Of a stretch of DNA of 64,000 bases, positions 17,117-25,554 are shown in pieces. The notes below the pieces were generated by a model. That model ran no database searches, had not been told where the DNA came from, and saw only the letters and a list, made by a program, of their open reading frames with translations. This DNA comes from an uncultured Lachnospiraceae bacterium (GTDB lineage: Bacteria > Bacillota > Clostridia > Lachnospirales > Lachnospiraceae), in NCBI GenBank assembly GCA_947626365.1, contig CANQRW010000007.1, positions 1-64,000 on the forward strand. Direction: 5' to 3'. The first letter of the stretch is position 1. Every line of letters begins with the position of its first letter. A program made the translations under genes and the position numbers.

Positions 17117-18034
17117 TCACAGAACACTGCCGATATCCGCCGCCATATCTATCACGGCCTGCCGGGACGCCTCCCCGAAATGCTCCGGTCCGAACTTATC
17201 ATAAGGGGCCTTCTTGTAAGCCGCGATGATTCCGCGAGAGGAATTGACGATGGCGCCAAGGCCGTCCTCGTTAAAACAGTATTTAAGATCCTGAGCCGTG
17301 CCGCCCTGGGCGCCGTAGCCCGGCACCAGGAAATAAGTGTTAGGCATCTGCTTTCTCAGTACCCTGCTCATCTCCGGATAAGTAGCCCCTACCACAGCGC
17401 CTACATTGCTGTAGGTTCCATCCATGGAAGCGGAGCCCCACTCCGCCACCTTCTGGCCGACCCACTCATAAAGGGGCCGCCCGTCGATGAGACGGTCCTG
17501 GAACTCGCCGCTGGATGGATTGGAGGTCTTCACCAGCACAAAAATACCCTTGTCTTCCTGATTGCAGACGTCCACGAACGGCTTCACGCCGTCGGTTCCC
17601 AGGTAAGGATTCACCGTCAGAAAATCCGTGTCGAACCCGGCCAGAGACTGGCTTCCCACCTTCACATGGCCCAGATGGGCTGCGGCGTAAGCCGCGGAGG
17701 TGGATCCGATGTCCCCTCTCTTGGCGTCTCCGATGACGATCAGGCCCTTGCTTTTGCAGTAATCCACCGTCCTCTTATAGGATATCAGGCCGGGAATCCC
17801 GAACTGCTCGTACATGGCAATCTGAGGCTTCACCGCCGGGATCAGATCCCAGGTACAGTCTATGATCTCCTTATTGAACTGCCAGACGGCCTCAGCCGCC
17901 CCTTCCAGGGTCTCGCCAAACTCGGCAAAGGCTTTCTTCACAACAGGTTCCGGAATGTAGCTGAGCATGGGATCCAGCCCCACGCAGATGGGCGCTTTGG
18001 TCTTCTGAATCTTCTCAATCAGTTTCTGAATCAT
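17117..18034 (-). CDS. pyrF: Orotidine 5'-phosphate decarboxylase (long form)
   Basis: Decarboxylates OMP to UMP. The 305 residues correspond to the longer type-2 PyrF found in many Clostridia and Actinobacteria. Landmarks are APICVGLDPMLSYIP at the start, the catalytic GLIVIGDAKRGDIGSTSAAYA, LTVNPYLGTDGVKPFVD and FLVPGYGAQGGTAQDL. It is the first gene of the pyrF-K-D-E cluster, with a terminator separating it from deoB upstream. A good RBS (CAGGAGG) precedes ATG. Confidence 0.97.
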   Translation of the reverse strand: MIQKLIEKIQKTKAPICVGLDPMLSYIPEPVVKKAFAEFGETLEGAAEAVWQFNKEIIDCTWDLIPAVKPQIAMYEQFGIPGLISYKRTVDYCKSKGLIVIGDAKRGDIGSTSAAYAAAHLGHVKVGSQSLAGFDTDFLTVNPYLGTDGVKPFVDVCNQEDKGIFVLVKTSNPSSGEFQDRLIDGRPLYEWVGQKVAEWGSASMDGTYSNVGAVVGATYPEMSRVLRKQMPNTYFLVPGYGAQGGTAQDLKYCFNEDGLGAIVNSSRGIIAAYKKAPYDKFGPEHFGEASRQAVIDMAADIGSVL

Positions 18035-18091
18035 CGTTTCCTCCTGGGCAATATGGTAGTCTCTATCCTTTCAGTTTCTCAATCATACCAT

Positions 18092-18127
18092 AAAAACAGG
18101 GCTGACGCAAGCCGTCAAATGCCCTGT
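18092..18127 (-). terminator. Terminator between deoB and pyrF
   Basis: On the minus strand ACAGGGC..TGACG pairs with CGTCA..GCCCTGT, with a two-base bulge, and is followed by TTTTAT. It would end deoB transcripts about 60 bp downstream of the stop and isolate the pyr cluster. Confidence 0.72.
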
Positions 18128-18186
18128 CTATGGATTCGTTTCTATTCGTTTCTTTCCGCTTCTTTCGTTTCTTTTACCTGGGACTT

Positions 18187-19377
18187 TTATTCCAGCATAC
18201 CCAGAATCGACTTCCCGATGCACCCTTCCGGCATGGCCACGCCGAAATTGTCCGCCACCGTAGCCCCGATCACCGCGAAGGTATCCTGGTCCGGCAGAGG
18301 ACCGCCTCCCGCCATAGACGGCGAGTAAGCCAAAAATGGAACCGTCTCTCTGGTATGATCCGTACCGGTGTGGGTGGGGTCGTTGCCGTGATCGGCCGTG
18401 ATGACCAGCAGATCGTCTTCTTTAAGCTTTGGCAGCAGCTCTCCCAGCTTTTCATCGAACCGCTCCAGCTCCTGTCCATAGCCCACGGGATTCCTCCGAT
18501 GTCCCCACAGGGCATCAAAATCCACCAGGTTGACAAAGCAAAGTCCCCGGAAATCCCGGTCCGCGATCTCAATGGTCTGCTCCATGCCGTGGACGCTGCT
18601 CCGGGATTTATAAGCCTCGGTAACGCCCTCGCCGTCGAAGATATCCCTGATCTTTCCCACACTGATCACATCACAGCCGCCGTCCTTCAGCGCGTTAAGC
18701 ACCGTTCTGCCGTAAGGCTTCAGGGCATAGTCGTGACGGTTAACCGTCCGCCGGAACTCTCCCTTTTTTCTTCCCACATAGGGTCTAGCGATGACACGGC
18801 CTACCCTCCACTCATCCTTCATGGTCAGTTCCCGGGCAATCTCACAGCACCGGTACAGTTCCTGCAGCCCGAAGGTCTCCTCATTGCCGCAGATCTGCAG
18901 AACCGAATCCGCCGACGTATAGACGATCATGTCCCCCGTGGCTATCTCATGTTCACCCAGCTCGTCCAGAATGGCGGTTCCGCTGGCCGCCTTGTTGCCC
19001 ACGATCCGGTGGCCGGTCCGTTTCTCAAGCTCCTCGATAAGCTCCGGCGGAAAACCGGTGTCGGTAAAGGTCTTAAAAGGCTTCGTGATGTAAAGTCCCA
19101 TCATCTCCCAGTGCCCGGTCATGGTGTCCTTGCCCGCGCTGGCCTCATAAAGCCTGGCGTAACGGCCCAGAGGCCTCTCAGCCGCAGCAGCGTGTGTCAG
19201 AGGATGAAGGTTCGCCATACCCAGTCTGACCAGATTGGGAATCTTAAATGCCTCCATCCTCTCATCGATATGTCCCAGAGTATCCGTCCCGGCATCGCCG
19301 TAGTCCGCCGCATCCGGCATGGCTCCAATCCCCAGGGAATCGATCACGATCACAAAAATCCGACGATATCGTTTCAT
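18187..19377 (-). CDS. deoB: Phosphopentomutase
   Basis: Interconverts ribose (or deoxyribose) 1- and 5-phosphate in nucleoside salvage. The alkaline-phosphatase-superfamily metal motifs are present: [17 protein letters not shown] at the N terminus, [10 protein letters not shown] around the phosphorylated Thr, and [20 protein letters not shown] near the C terminus. The mature length of about 396 residues is normal. The track starts at a GTG four codons upstream; the ATG giving MKRYRRIF matches the usual start of the family, and the choice is uncertain because the AGGAG is oddly spaced for both. No nucleoside phosphorylase gene is adjacent. Confidence 0.95.
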   Translation of the reverse strand: MKRYRRIFVIVIDSLGIGAMPDAADYGDAGTDTLGHIDERMEAFKIPNLVRLGMANLHPLTHAAAAERPLGRYARLYEASAGKDTMTGHWEMMGLYITKPFKTFTDTGFPPELIEELEKRTGHRIVGNKAASGTAILDELGEHEIATGDMIVYTSADSVLQICGNEETFGLQELYRCCEIARELTMKDEWRVGRVIARPYVGRKKGEFRRTVNRHDYALKPYGRTVLNALKDGGCDVISVGKIRDIFDGEGVTEAYKSRSSVHGMEQTIEIADRDFRGLCFVNLVDFDALWGHRRNPVGYGQELERFDEKLGELLPKLKEDDLLVITADHGNDPTHTGTDHTRETVPFLAYSPSMAGGGPLPDQDTFAVIGATVADNFGVAMPEGCIGKSILGMLE

Positions 19378-19422
19378 ATCTTCCGCCACACTCCTCTGAT
19401 TATTGAAGCGCCATAATAAAAT

Positions 19423-19575
19423 TTACACCCAATCATCCCCGGCTTCATCAAGTTTCTCTTTCAGATTGAATTGTCCAATTACACCGGTTCTGTAGATTTC
19501 ATCGGCATCCGCATGTTCAAAATCCGCATGCTTCAGCACATCCAGACACCTGGAGAAATTATCGGGCTTCTTCAT
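19423..19575 (-). pseudogene. Internally deleted HEPN-type partner of the nucleotidyltransferase
   Basis: A 50-codon frame starts MKKPDNFSRCLDVLK and contains YRTGVIGQFNL, the N-terminal helix of HI0074-like HEPN substrate-binding proteins, which in intact members runs on into a long TFELAWK-type helix. Here it jumps directly to KEKLDEAGDDWV and stops, leaving about a third of the usual 130 residues and losing the catalytic R-x4-6-H motif. It overlaps the MNT gene stop by 17 nt, the normal coupling in such pairs. I read it as a toxin gene remnant; the track does not list it. Confidence 0.6.
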
Positions 19576-19858
19576 AAATCCTCACTCCATCTCTTTCTAT
19601 TTCAGCCCTCAATTCATCTGAGATTTCCGAATCAAGATTGACTACATCAAAAGTCAAAAGTGAATGAACAAGTTCTTTTATATCCCAGTAAAACCCATCG
19701 AAATCACCCCCGCTGACGGCAATATCGACATCACTTCGTTCTGTATTTGTCCCTCTTGCGCGGGAGCCAAACAAGATGACCCTGCGAATCCCGTTTTTTT
19801 GGAAAAAGCAGAGATATCCCTTACAACTCTTGGGGGAATGGGACAGTTCGCTTTCCAA
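19559..19858 (-). CDS. MNT-type nucleotidyltransferase (antitoxin-like)
   Basis: Minimal nucleotidyltransferase with the catalytic signature GIRRVILFGSRARGTNTERSDVDIAV (G-S-x-x-R-G ... D-x-D). MNT antitoxins AMPylate their HEPN ribonuclease partners in characterised MNT-HEPN systems. The third catalytic Asp may be in TFDVVNLDSEI. At 99 residues it is near normal length, but its first residues (MESELSHSPKS) are translated from a 36-37 bp tandem repeat, so the original N terminus may have been replaced. The downstream HEPN gene is broken, so the pair is probably inactive as a toxin-antitoxin module. Confidence 0.75.
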   Translation of the reverse strand: MESELSHSPKSCKGYLCFFQKNGIRRVILFGSRARGTNTERSDVDIAVSGGDFDGFYWDIKELVHSLLTFDVVNLDSEISDELRAEIERDGVRIYEEAR

Positions 19859-19900
19859 CGTTCTCCTTGGGGAATGAGACAGTTCGCTTTCCGTCGTTCT
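19829..19900. repeat. Two-copy 36-37 bp tandem repeat at the 5' end of the MNT gene
   Basis: CTTGGGGGAATGGGACAG... and CTTGGGGAATGAGACAG... each continue through the shared core AGTTCGCTTTCC and end in CGTTCT. The copies are 36-37 bp apart with a few substitutions. The left copy overlaps the presumed start of the MNT gene. Confidence 0.8.
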
Positions 19901-19929
19901 TCCTTATCTTCCACATGGCATTCCTCTCG

Positions 19930-21324
19930 TTATTCGTTTTTGCCGGACAGGAATTCATGGATTCCTCTGGCCCCGGCTCTTCCTGCCTCCATGGCCAGGA
20001 TCACCGTAGCCGCTCCCGTCACCGCGTCGCCTCCGGCGTAGACTCCTTCCTTGCTGGTCTTTCCGGTGGATTCTTCCGCCACGATGCATTTCCTCCGGTT
20101 GGTTTCCAGGCCCTTTGTGGTGCTGGAGATCAGCGGGTTGGGGGAGGTCCCCAGGGACATGATCACCGTGTCAAGCTCCATCTCAAACTCGCTTCCTGGA
20201 ATGGGTACCGGCCTTCTTCTTCCGGAGGCGTCCGGCTCGCCCAGCTCCATGCGGATGCACCGCATGCCCCGAACCCAGCCCTTCTCGTCAACCAGAATCT
20301 CTGTGGGGTTAGTCAGAAGGTCGAACTGGATGCCCTCCTCCTTGGCGTGGTGGACTTCCTCCACACGGGCGGGAAGTTCCGCCTCGCTTCTCCGGTAAAC
20401 GATGTGGACGTCGGCTCCCAGGCGCAGGGCCGTCCTGGCCGCGTCCATGGCCACGTTGCCGCCGCCAACTACCGCCACCTTTTTGCCGGCGGCAATGGGG
20501 GTATCGTAATCATCCCGGAAGGCTTTCATCAGATTGCTCCTGGTCAGGTATTCGTTGGCGGAGAACACGCCGTTGGCGTTCTCACCGGGAATCCCCATGA
20601 ACATGGGAAGACCGGCGCCGGAGCCGATAAACACGGCCTCAAAGCCCTCTTCCTCCAGAAGCTCGTCGATGGTCACGGATTTGCCGATGACCACGTCGGT
20701 CTCGATCTTCACGCCCAGCTTCTTCACGTTCTCAATCTCTGTCTTTACCACCGTATCCTTAGGCAGACGGAACTCGGGAATTCCGTAAATCAGCACGCCG
20801 CCCGGCTGGTGCAGGGCCTCGAAAATCGTCACCTCATAGCCCATCTTGGCCAGGTCGCCGGCGCAGGTCAGACCGGAAGGTCCGGAACCGATGACCGCCA
20901 CCTTATGGCCGTTGGTCTTCTCCGGCGCTGCCGGGACAAAACCGTTCTCCCGGGACCAGTCGGCTACGAAACGCTCCAGCTTGCCGATGGAAATGGGCTC
21001 TCCCTTGATGCCACGGACGCAGACGCCCTCGCACTGGCTCTCCTGGGGACATACCCGCCCGCAGACTGCCGGCAGAGCCGACGCCTGAGCGATCACCTTG
21101 GCCGCCGCCTCGAAATCGCCGTTCTCCACTTCCTTAATAAAGCCCGGAATGTTGATGGACACCGGACAGCCGCTCATGCAGCGGGCGTTCTTACATTTCA
21201 GGCACCGGGATGCCTCCGTCATGGCCTCTTCTTTATTATATCCAAGGCATACCTCGTCAAAATTGGCAGCCCTCACCTTGGGGTCCTGTTCACGGACCGG
21301 AACTTTCTTCAGCACATCCATCAC
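19930..21324 (-). CDS. nfnB: NADPH-binding flavoprotein subunit of an NfnAB-type transhydrogenase (GltD-like)
   Basis: Glutamate-synthase-small-subunit-like flavoprotein. The N-terminal 4Fe-4S ligands lie in CLKCKNARCMSGCPVSINIPGF and CGRVCPQESQCEGVC. Two Rossmann folds follow: FAD (VAVIGSGPSGLTCAGDLAKMG) and NADPH (VAVVGGGNVAMDAARTALRLG). The C-terminal FAD region reads GVYAGGDAVTGAATVILAMEAGR. Paired with the adjacent 2Fe-2S flavoprotein it matches NfnB of the electron-bifurcating NADH-dependent ferredoxin:NADP+ oxidoreductase rather than true GltD, since no GltB large subunit is nearby. It overlaps the upstream gene by 4 nt. Annotation as gltA/SudA would be the usual alternative. Confidence 0.9.
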   Translation of the reverse strand: MMDVLKKVPVREQDPKVRAANFDEVCLGYNKEEAMTEASRCLKCKNARCMSGCPVSINIPGFIKEVENGDFEAAAKVIAQASALPAVCGRVCPQESQCEGVCVRGIKGEPISIGKLERFVADWSRENGFVPAAPEKTNGHKVAVIGSGPSGLTCAGDLAKMGYEVTIFEALHQPGGVLIYGIPEFRLPKDTVVKTEIENVKKLGVKIETDVVIGKSVTIDELLEEEGFEAVFIGSGAGLPMFMGIPGENANGVFSANEYLTRSNLMKAFRDDYDTPIAAGKKVAVVGGGNVAMDAARTALRLGADVHIVYRRSEAELPARVEEVHHAKEEGIQFDLLTNPTEILVDEKGWVRGMRCIRMELGEPDASGRRRPVPIPGSEFEMELDTVIMSLGTSPNPLISSTTKGLETNRRKCIVAEESTGKTSKEGVYAGGDAVTGAATVILAMEAGRAGARGIHEFLSGKNE

Positions 21325-22211
21325 TTGTCACCTCCGCAATTTCCGCAGCCGCCGTGGTGGGTATCGCCCTCCTGAAGCTTCAGGAGCGCTCTGCCCTCCT
21401 GGGTCTTATACATCTGCTGCCGCTTCATGGCCTCGTCAAAATTCACCAGATGGCCGTCAAACTCCGGCCCGTCCACACAGGCAAACTTCACCTGATCTCC
21501 TACGGTCAGACGGCAGGCTCCGCACATGCCGGTTCCGTCCACCATAATCGGGTTCATGCTGACGATGGTATGGATTCCCAGTTCTTTGGTCAGCAGGCAG
21601 ACAAACTTCATCATGATCATGGGGCCGATGGCCACGCACACGTCATAATGCTTTCCTTCCTTCTCCACCAGCTCCCGCAGGACGTCGGTGCCCATGCCCT
21701 TTCTCACATAGGAGCCGTCGTCGGTGGTTATGTAAAGATTGCCGGCTACCGCCCTCATCTCTTCTTCCAGAATGATCATTTCTTTGTTCCTGGCGCCTAC
21801 GATCACATCCGCGTCCACGCCGTGTTCATGAAGCCATTTCACCTGGGGATACACAGGAGCGGTGCCAAGGCCTCCCGCCACGAAGACGATCTTCTTCGCC
21901 TTCAGGCTCTCCGGATCCTCGTTGACAAACTCTGACGGCCTGCCCAGAGGCCCTACAAAGTCCTGGAACGCGTCTCCCGCCTTCAGTTCACACATTCTCT
22001 GGGTGGAAGCGCCCACTATCTGGATCACGATGGTGACTGTGCCCTTCTCCCTGTCATAATCACAGATGGTCAGAGGGATCCTCTCTCCCACCTCATCCAT
22101 CTTCACAATCACAAACTCGCCGGGCAGACAGGATTTGGCGACTCTGGGCGCTTTCACGTCCATGAGATAAATCTTGTCCGCCAGCTTCTCAGCCTTCAAA
22201 ATCTGAAACAT
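21321..22211 (-). CDS. nfnA: NfnA-type ferredoxin-NADP+ reductase subunit (FAD, NAD, 2Fe-2S)
   Basis: Small subunit of the NfnAB pair. It has the FNR-like FAD domain (GERIPLTICDYDREKGTVTIV) and a nucleotide-binding domain (IVFVAGGLGTAPVYPQVKWL). A 2Fe-2S site follows (GTGMCGACRLTVGDQVKFACVDGPEFDGH), and the tail has Cys in HHGGCGNCG. The start was moved five codons to MFQILKAEKLADKIY because AGGAGG lies 6 nt upstream of that ATG. It overlaps nfnB by 4 nt, which fixes the order A-B in one operon. NfnAB balances NADH, NADPH and ferredoxin pools in anaerobes. Confidence 0.9.
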   Translation of the reverse strand: MFQILKAEKLADKIYLMDVKAPRVAKSCLPGEFVIVKMDEVGERIPLTICDYDREKGTVTIVIQIVGASTQRMCELKAGDAFQDFVGPLGRPSEFVNEDPESLKAKKIVFVAGGLGTAPVYPQVKWLHEHGVDADVIVGARNKEMIILEEEMRAVAGNLYITTDDGSYVRKGMGTDVLRELVEKEGKHYDVCVAIGPMIMMKFVCLLTKELGIHTIVSMNPIMVDGTGMCGACRLTVGDQVKFACVDGPEFDGHLVNFDEAMKRQQMYKTQEGRALLKLQEGDTHHGGCGNCGGDK

Positions 22212-22270
22212 GCGACTCCTCCTCATGCTCTGTATTCCTATTCAGTACTGCGTATTTTGTCGTTCCTACT

Positions 22271-22299
22271 ATATTAACACTTTGGAAATGATATGGCAA
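22271..22299 (-). promoter_or_regulatory. Promoter of nfnAB
   Basis: Minus strand TTGCCA (22294-22299), 17-bp spacer, TAATAT (22271-22276), about 60 bp before the nfnA start. Confidence 0.65.
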
Positions 22300-22357
22300 T
22301 CGAAAATTTGAGGAAAATAAACGCGGCGGGCCAGACAAATAAAACGCCTCTCCGGGT

Positions 22358-23116
22358 TTAAACGACCGTCTCGTCAAGAAGAAAATCAATCACGCCGATA
22401 TTGAGGACGCCGCTGTCATCATACCACCGTTTCCGGATATCATGCCGCACAATGATTTTCGGAAACGAGTCGCCGGTCAAAGAAAGCGGTTTGTTTTCGG
22501 CGGCGGATTTTTCATCCGTTTCCAGGGCGTACGCTGACTGGATGTAAGTCTTTTTGCCGCCTTTCGCCGCGACAAAATCAATCTCTCTTGCGGTGCGGAC
22601 CGTTTGCCCTGACTTATTTTTTTCGGTTCCGTATACGATTCCGACATCCACCGAGCAGCCGCGAATCCGCAAATCGTTATAGAGGATGTTTTCCATAATG
22701 TGAGTCATTTCCTGCTGCCGAAAACCGATTCGGGCATTTCTCAAACCGACGTCATCGCAATAATATTTATTAGGATAGTCAAAATAATCCTTGCCCTTCA
22801 CATCGAAGCGACGGCATTCCTCGAACAGATACGCGTCGGCAAGATGCGAGAGATACGACGTTACGGTGTTGGGCGCCACCGCGTTCTCTCCCGACAAACG
22901 CCGCTTTGAGTTGAGCGCGTTCGCAATATTATTAGGATTGGTAAGAGAACCGACGGAAGAACAGATTAAATCCAATACCGCCGAAAGTACGTCCTCCCTT
23001 TTGATTTTTTTGCGTTCGACAATGTCCTTAAGGTAAACTTCCGAAAAGAGCGACTTCAGATAATCCATCTTCGCCGCTTCGTCAGGATGCGATAAAATCA
23101 GCGGCACTGTTTCAAT
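22358..23116 (-). pseudogene. 5'-truncated AAA ATPase with DUF4143 (C-terminal part only)
   Basis: The frame matches the C-terminal two thirds of AAA_14/DUF4143 proteins: YLKSLFSEVYLKDIVERKKI, LTNPNNIANAL, NTVTSYLSHLADAYLFEECRRFDVKGK, KYYCDDVGLRNARIGF and REIDFVAAKGGKKTYIQ. The N-terminal P-loop (usually GxRRVGKT) is absent. The extra codons to 23218 read through the moxR promoter region and are not homologous. Family members are about 400 residues; about 250 remain. This looks like a remnant cut by whatever joined it to the moxR operon. An intact function is unlikely. Confidence 0.75.
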
Positions 23117-23242
23117 TTGAAAAAAATATACACAAATATGTAGCGCGCAGAGGCTGCCTGATGATATACTTAAGATAATAAGGCAGGCGTCTCCGCATAC
23201 GGAACGAACAGAAGGCACGCCTGAGTATCAGGAGGAATTCAG

Positions 23243-24193
23243 ATGGAACAGATCGCACTTATAAATGAACTTCGCAATAATATCAATAAAGTCATTGTGG
23301 GACGGAACGACACCGTAGACTTTCTCCTCACCGCCCTCATCGCCAGAGGCCATGTCCTTCTGGAAGACGTGCCGGGAACCGGCAAGACCATGCTGGCCAA
23401 GACCATGTCCAAAAGCATGGACCTGAAATTCGCCCGGATCCAGTTCACGCCGGACCTGCTGCCTTCCGATGTGACAGGCTTAAACTACTTTGACCAGCAG
23501 GAAAACTGCTTTGTCCTCCGCCAGGGGCCTGTATTCACCAATATTCTTCTGGCGGACGAGATCAACCGGGCCACTCCCAGAACCCAGTCCAGCCTTCTGG
23601 AATCCATGGAGGAGCTGCAGGTGACCATCGACGGGGAGACCTACGCTTTGGAAGAGCCCTTCCTGGTCATCGCCACCCAGAATCCGGTGGAGACCGCCGG
23701 AACCTATCCCCTGCCGGAGGCCCAGATGGACCGCTTCCTCATGCAGATTTCCATGGGCTATCCCAACAAGACCGAGGAACTGGCGATTCTGGACCGTTTC
23801 GGAGGGGAGAATCCTCTGGATGGACTGGAACCGGTCTGCACCGGCCAGGAACTTCTGGAGCTTCGCCGCCAGTCTGTCAATGTGTACGTCCACCCTGTAT
23901 TAAAAGATTATCTTATCGAACTTGTCCAGTCCACCCGTTCGGACAGCCAAATCCTAAACGGCGTCAGCCCCAGAGGAAGCCTGGCTCTCTTCCGCGCCGT
24001 CCGCGCCTACGCCATGGTGCAGGGCCGGGACTACGCAGTCCCTGAGGATATCAAGACACTGGCCGTTCCCGTGCTGGCGCACCGCATCATCACGGCCAGA
24101 ACCTTCGGCATGCAGGCTTCCGCTGCCGATACCATCACGCGGCTGCTGGAAAGCGTGCCGCTTCCTACGGAAGATTGGGGAACACGTCTATGA
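23243..24193 (+). CDS. MoxR-family AAA+ ATPase
   Basis: Chaperone-like ATPase of the MoxR/RavA group, thought to act with VWA or DUF58 partners in assembly or metal insertion. The Walker A is EDVPGTGKTMLAK, Walker B is ILLADEINRATPRTQSSLLESMEE, sensor 1 is LVIATQNPVE, and the C-terminal lid has SPRGSLALFRAVRAYA. The 316-residue length is standard. It is the first gene of a three-gene plus-strand operon, with a 4-nt overlap (ATGA) into the DUF58 gene. A strong RBS (AGGAGG) precedes ATG. Confidence 0.95.
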   Translation: MEQIALINELRNNINKVIVGRNDTVDFLLTALIARGHVLLEDVPGTGKTMLAKTMSKSMDLKFARIQFTPDLLPSDVTGLNYFDQQENCFVLRQGPVFTNILLADEINRATPRTQSSLLESMEELQVTIDGETYALEEPFLVIATQNPVETAGTYPLPEAQMDRFLMQISMGYPNKTEELAILDRFGGENPLDGLEPVCTGQELLELRRQSVNVYVHPVLKDYLIELVQSTRSDSQILNGVSPRGSLALFRAVRAYAMVQGRDYAVPEDIKTLAVPVLAHRIITARTFGMQASAADTITRLLESVPLPTEDWGTRL

Positions 24194-25554
24194 AACTTGC
24201 CGTAGTCATCGCGGCCGTCTGGCTGATCGCCATGCTTCAGACCGCTGTCTTCCGCTGTTTCTGGAAGAGAAATCTGTCGGTCAGACTCCGGTTCTGCCAG
24301 CCCGCCGCCGTGGAGGGCGAGACCGCTCAGCTGAAAGAGATCATCACCAACCGCAAATATCTCCCCCTCCCTGTCCTTCACGTAAAATTTCAGATGGGAA
24401 AATATCTGATCTTTACCGCTTCCAACAACTTCAAAATTACCGACCAGAATTACCGAAGCGATATTTTCTCCTGCATGCCCTGGCAGGAAATCCGGCGGAC
24501 GCTGGATTTCTCCTGCAAAAAACGGGGATACTACCGGATCAGCCACATCGATCTGGTCAGCTACGACCTTTTCTTTCTGGCTCATTTCGTCCATTCCGTC
24601 CCGGAAGACACCGCCATGTACGTGTATCCTGGGCCGGCGGACCCGGTGCGCCTGGAACTGCCCCTGAAAAATCTGATGGGACAGATCCTGGCCAGGCAGG
24701 CCCTTCTGCGGGACCCCTTTGAAACCCAGGGGATCCGGCCCTACCGGACCTACGATCCCTATAAAAATGTCAACTGGAAGGCCACTGCCCACACAGGAGA
24801 GCTTCAGGTCAACGTCTTCACTCCCGCTTCTTCCTGGCAGGTAGTGTTTCTCCTGGATACGGACTCCGACCGGGTCTGGGGAGACGACGATCTGACAGAA
24901 GAATCCATCCGCCTGTGCGGTTCCATGGCTCAATCCATGATCGATAAGGGAATCCCTGTGGCTGTCTACAGCAACGGTATCGACTGTCTCAGCGGGAAGC
25001 CTTCCCGGATCGAGGCCGGCGCCGGACGGGAACATCTGAAGGCTATTATGGAACTGCTGGCAAGGCTTCAGTTTGCCGCCAAGACGCCATTGTCCATGGC
25101 CGCGTTAAAGGCTCTGGCAGGCGTGAACCTGATGACGGCGGACTACGCGGAGCGGGATGGACTGGGTTCGGAACAGAAAGCTGCGGCTGGGAATGCCGCT
25201 GCCGAAACCGGCGGAACCGGCAGCAGGCAGGCGGCTGCCACTGGAAGCGGCGGCGACGTTTCTGCAGAAAATAAGTCTGCCGCCGGAGATACCTACCTTC
25301 CTATGGAGCAGCTGATCTCCTTCCTGGCTGAAGGAGAAAACGGCGGTTACGGCTCAGATTCCGCAGTGTACGTGCTGATTTCTCCGGTACAGAGAGATTC
25401 CCTTTCCTATGCGTTTGACAGCCTCTGCCTGAAGAGCCCCGGTTCCCAGTGGATTCTTCCCAGACGGCCGGATGATAAACTGTTTGTGGCTTACCCGAAG
25501 CATGCCGAAATCTATGAGTGGGAGGTGCCTTATGGTCGTACGCAAGTTATTTAA
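24190..25554 (+). CDS. DUF58 domain-containing protein
   Basis: Membrane-anchored DUF58 protein: an N-terminal hydrophobic helix (LAVVIAAVWLIAMLQTAVF), a beta-rich region, and the DUF58 signature RPYRTYDPYKNVNWKATAHTGELQVN followed by a VWA-like VVFLLDTDSDR. Residues about 325-370 are an Ala/Gly/Ser-rich low-complexity insertion (AAAGNAAAETGGTGSRQAAA) not expected in the family. The start is the ATG that overlaps the moxR stop. Together with moxR it forms the conserved MoxR-DUF58 module, often followed by a transglutaminase gene, which is absent here. Confidence 0.9.
   Translation: MKLAVVIAAVWLIAMLQTAVFRCFWKRNLSVRLRFCQPAAVEGETAQLKEIITNRKYLPLPVLHVKFQMGKYLIFTASNNFKITDQNYRSDIFSCMPWQEIRRTLDFSCKKRGYYRISHIDLVSYDLFFLAHFVHSVPEDTAMYVYPGPADPVRLELPLKNLMGQILARQALLRDPFETQGIRPYRTYDPYKNVNWKATAHTGELQVNVFTPASSWQVVFLLDTDSDRVWGDDDLTEESIRLCGSMAQSMIDKGIPVAVYSNGIDCLSGKPSRIEAGAGREHLKAIMELLARLQFAAKTPLSMAALKALAGVNLMTADYAERDGLGSEQKAAAGNAAAETGGTGSRQAAATGSGGDVSAENKSAAGDTYLPMEQLISFLAEGENGGYGSDSAVYVLISPVQRDSLSYAFDSLCLKSPGSQWILPRRPDDKLFVAYPKHAEIYEWEVPYGRTQVI

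Noticed and set aside
19867-21375. 502-codon plus-strand frame
   Set aside because: Antisense to nfnB, which has clear Fe-S and nucleotide-binding motifs.
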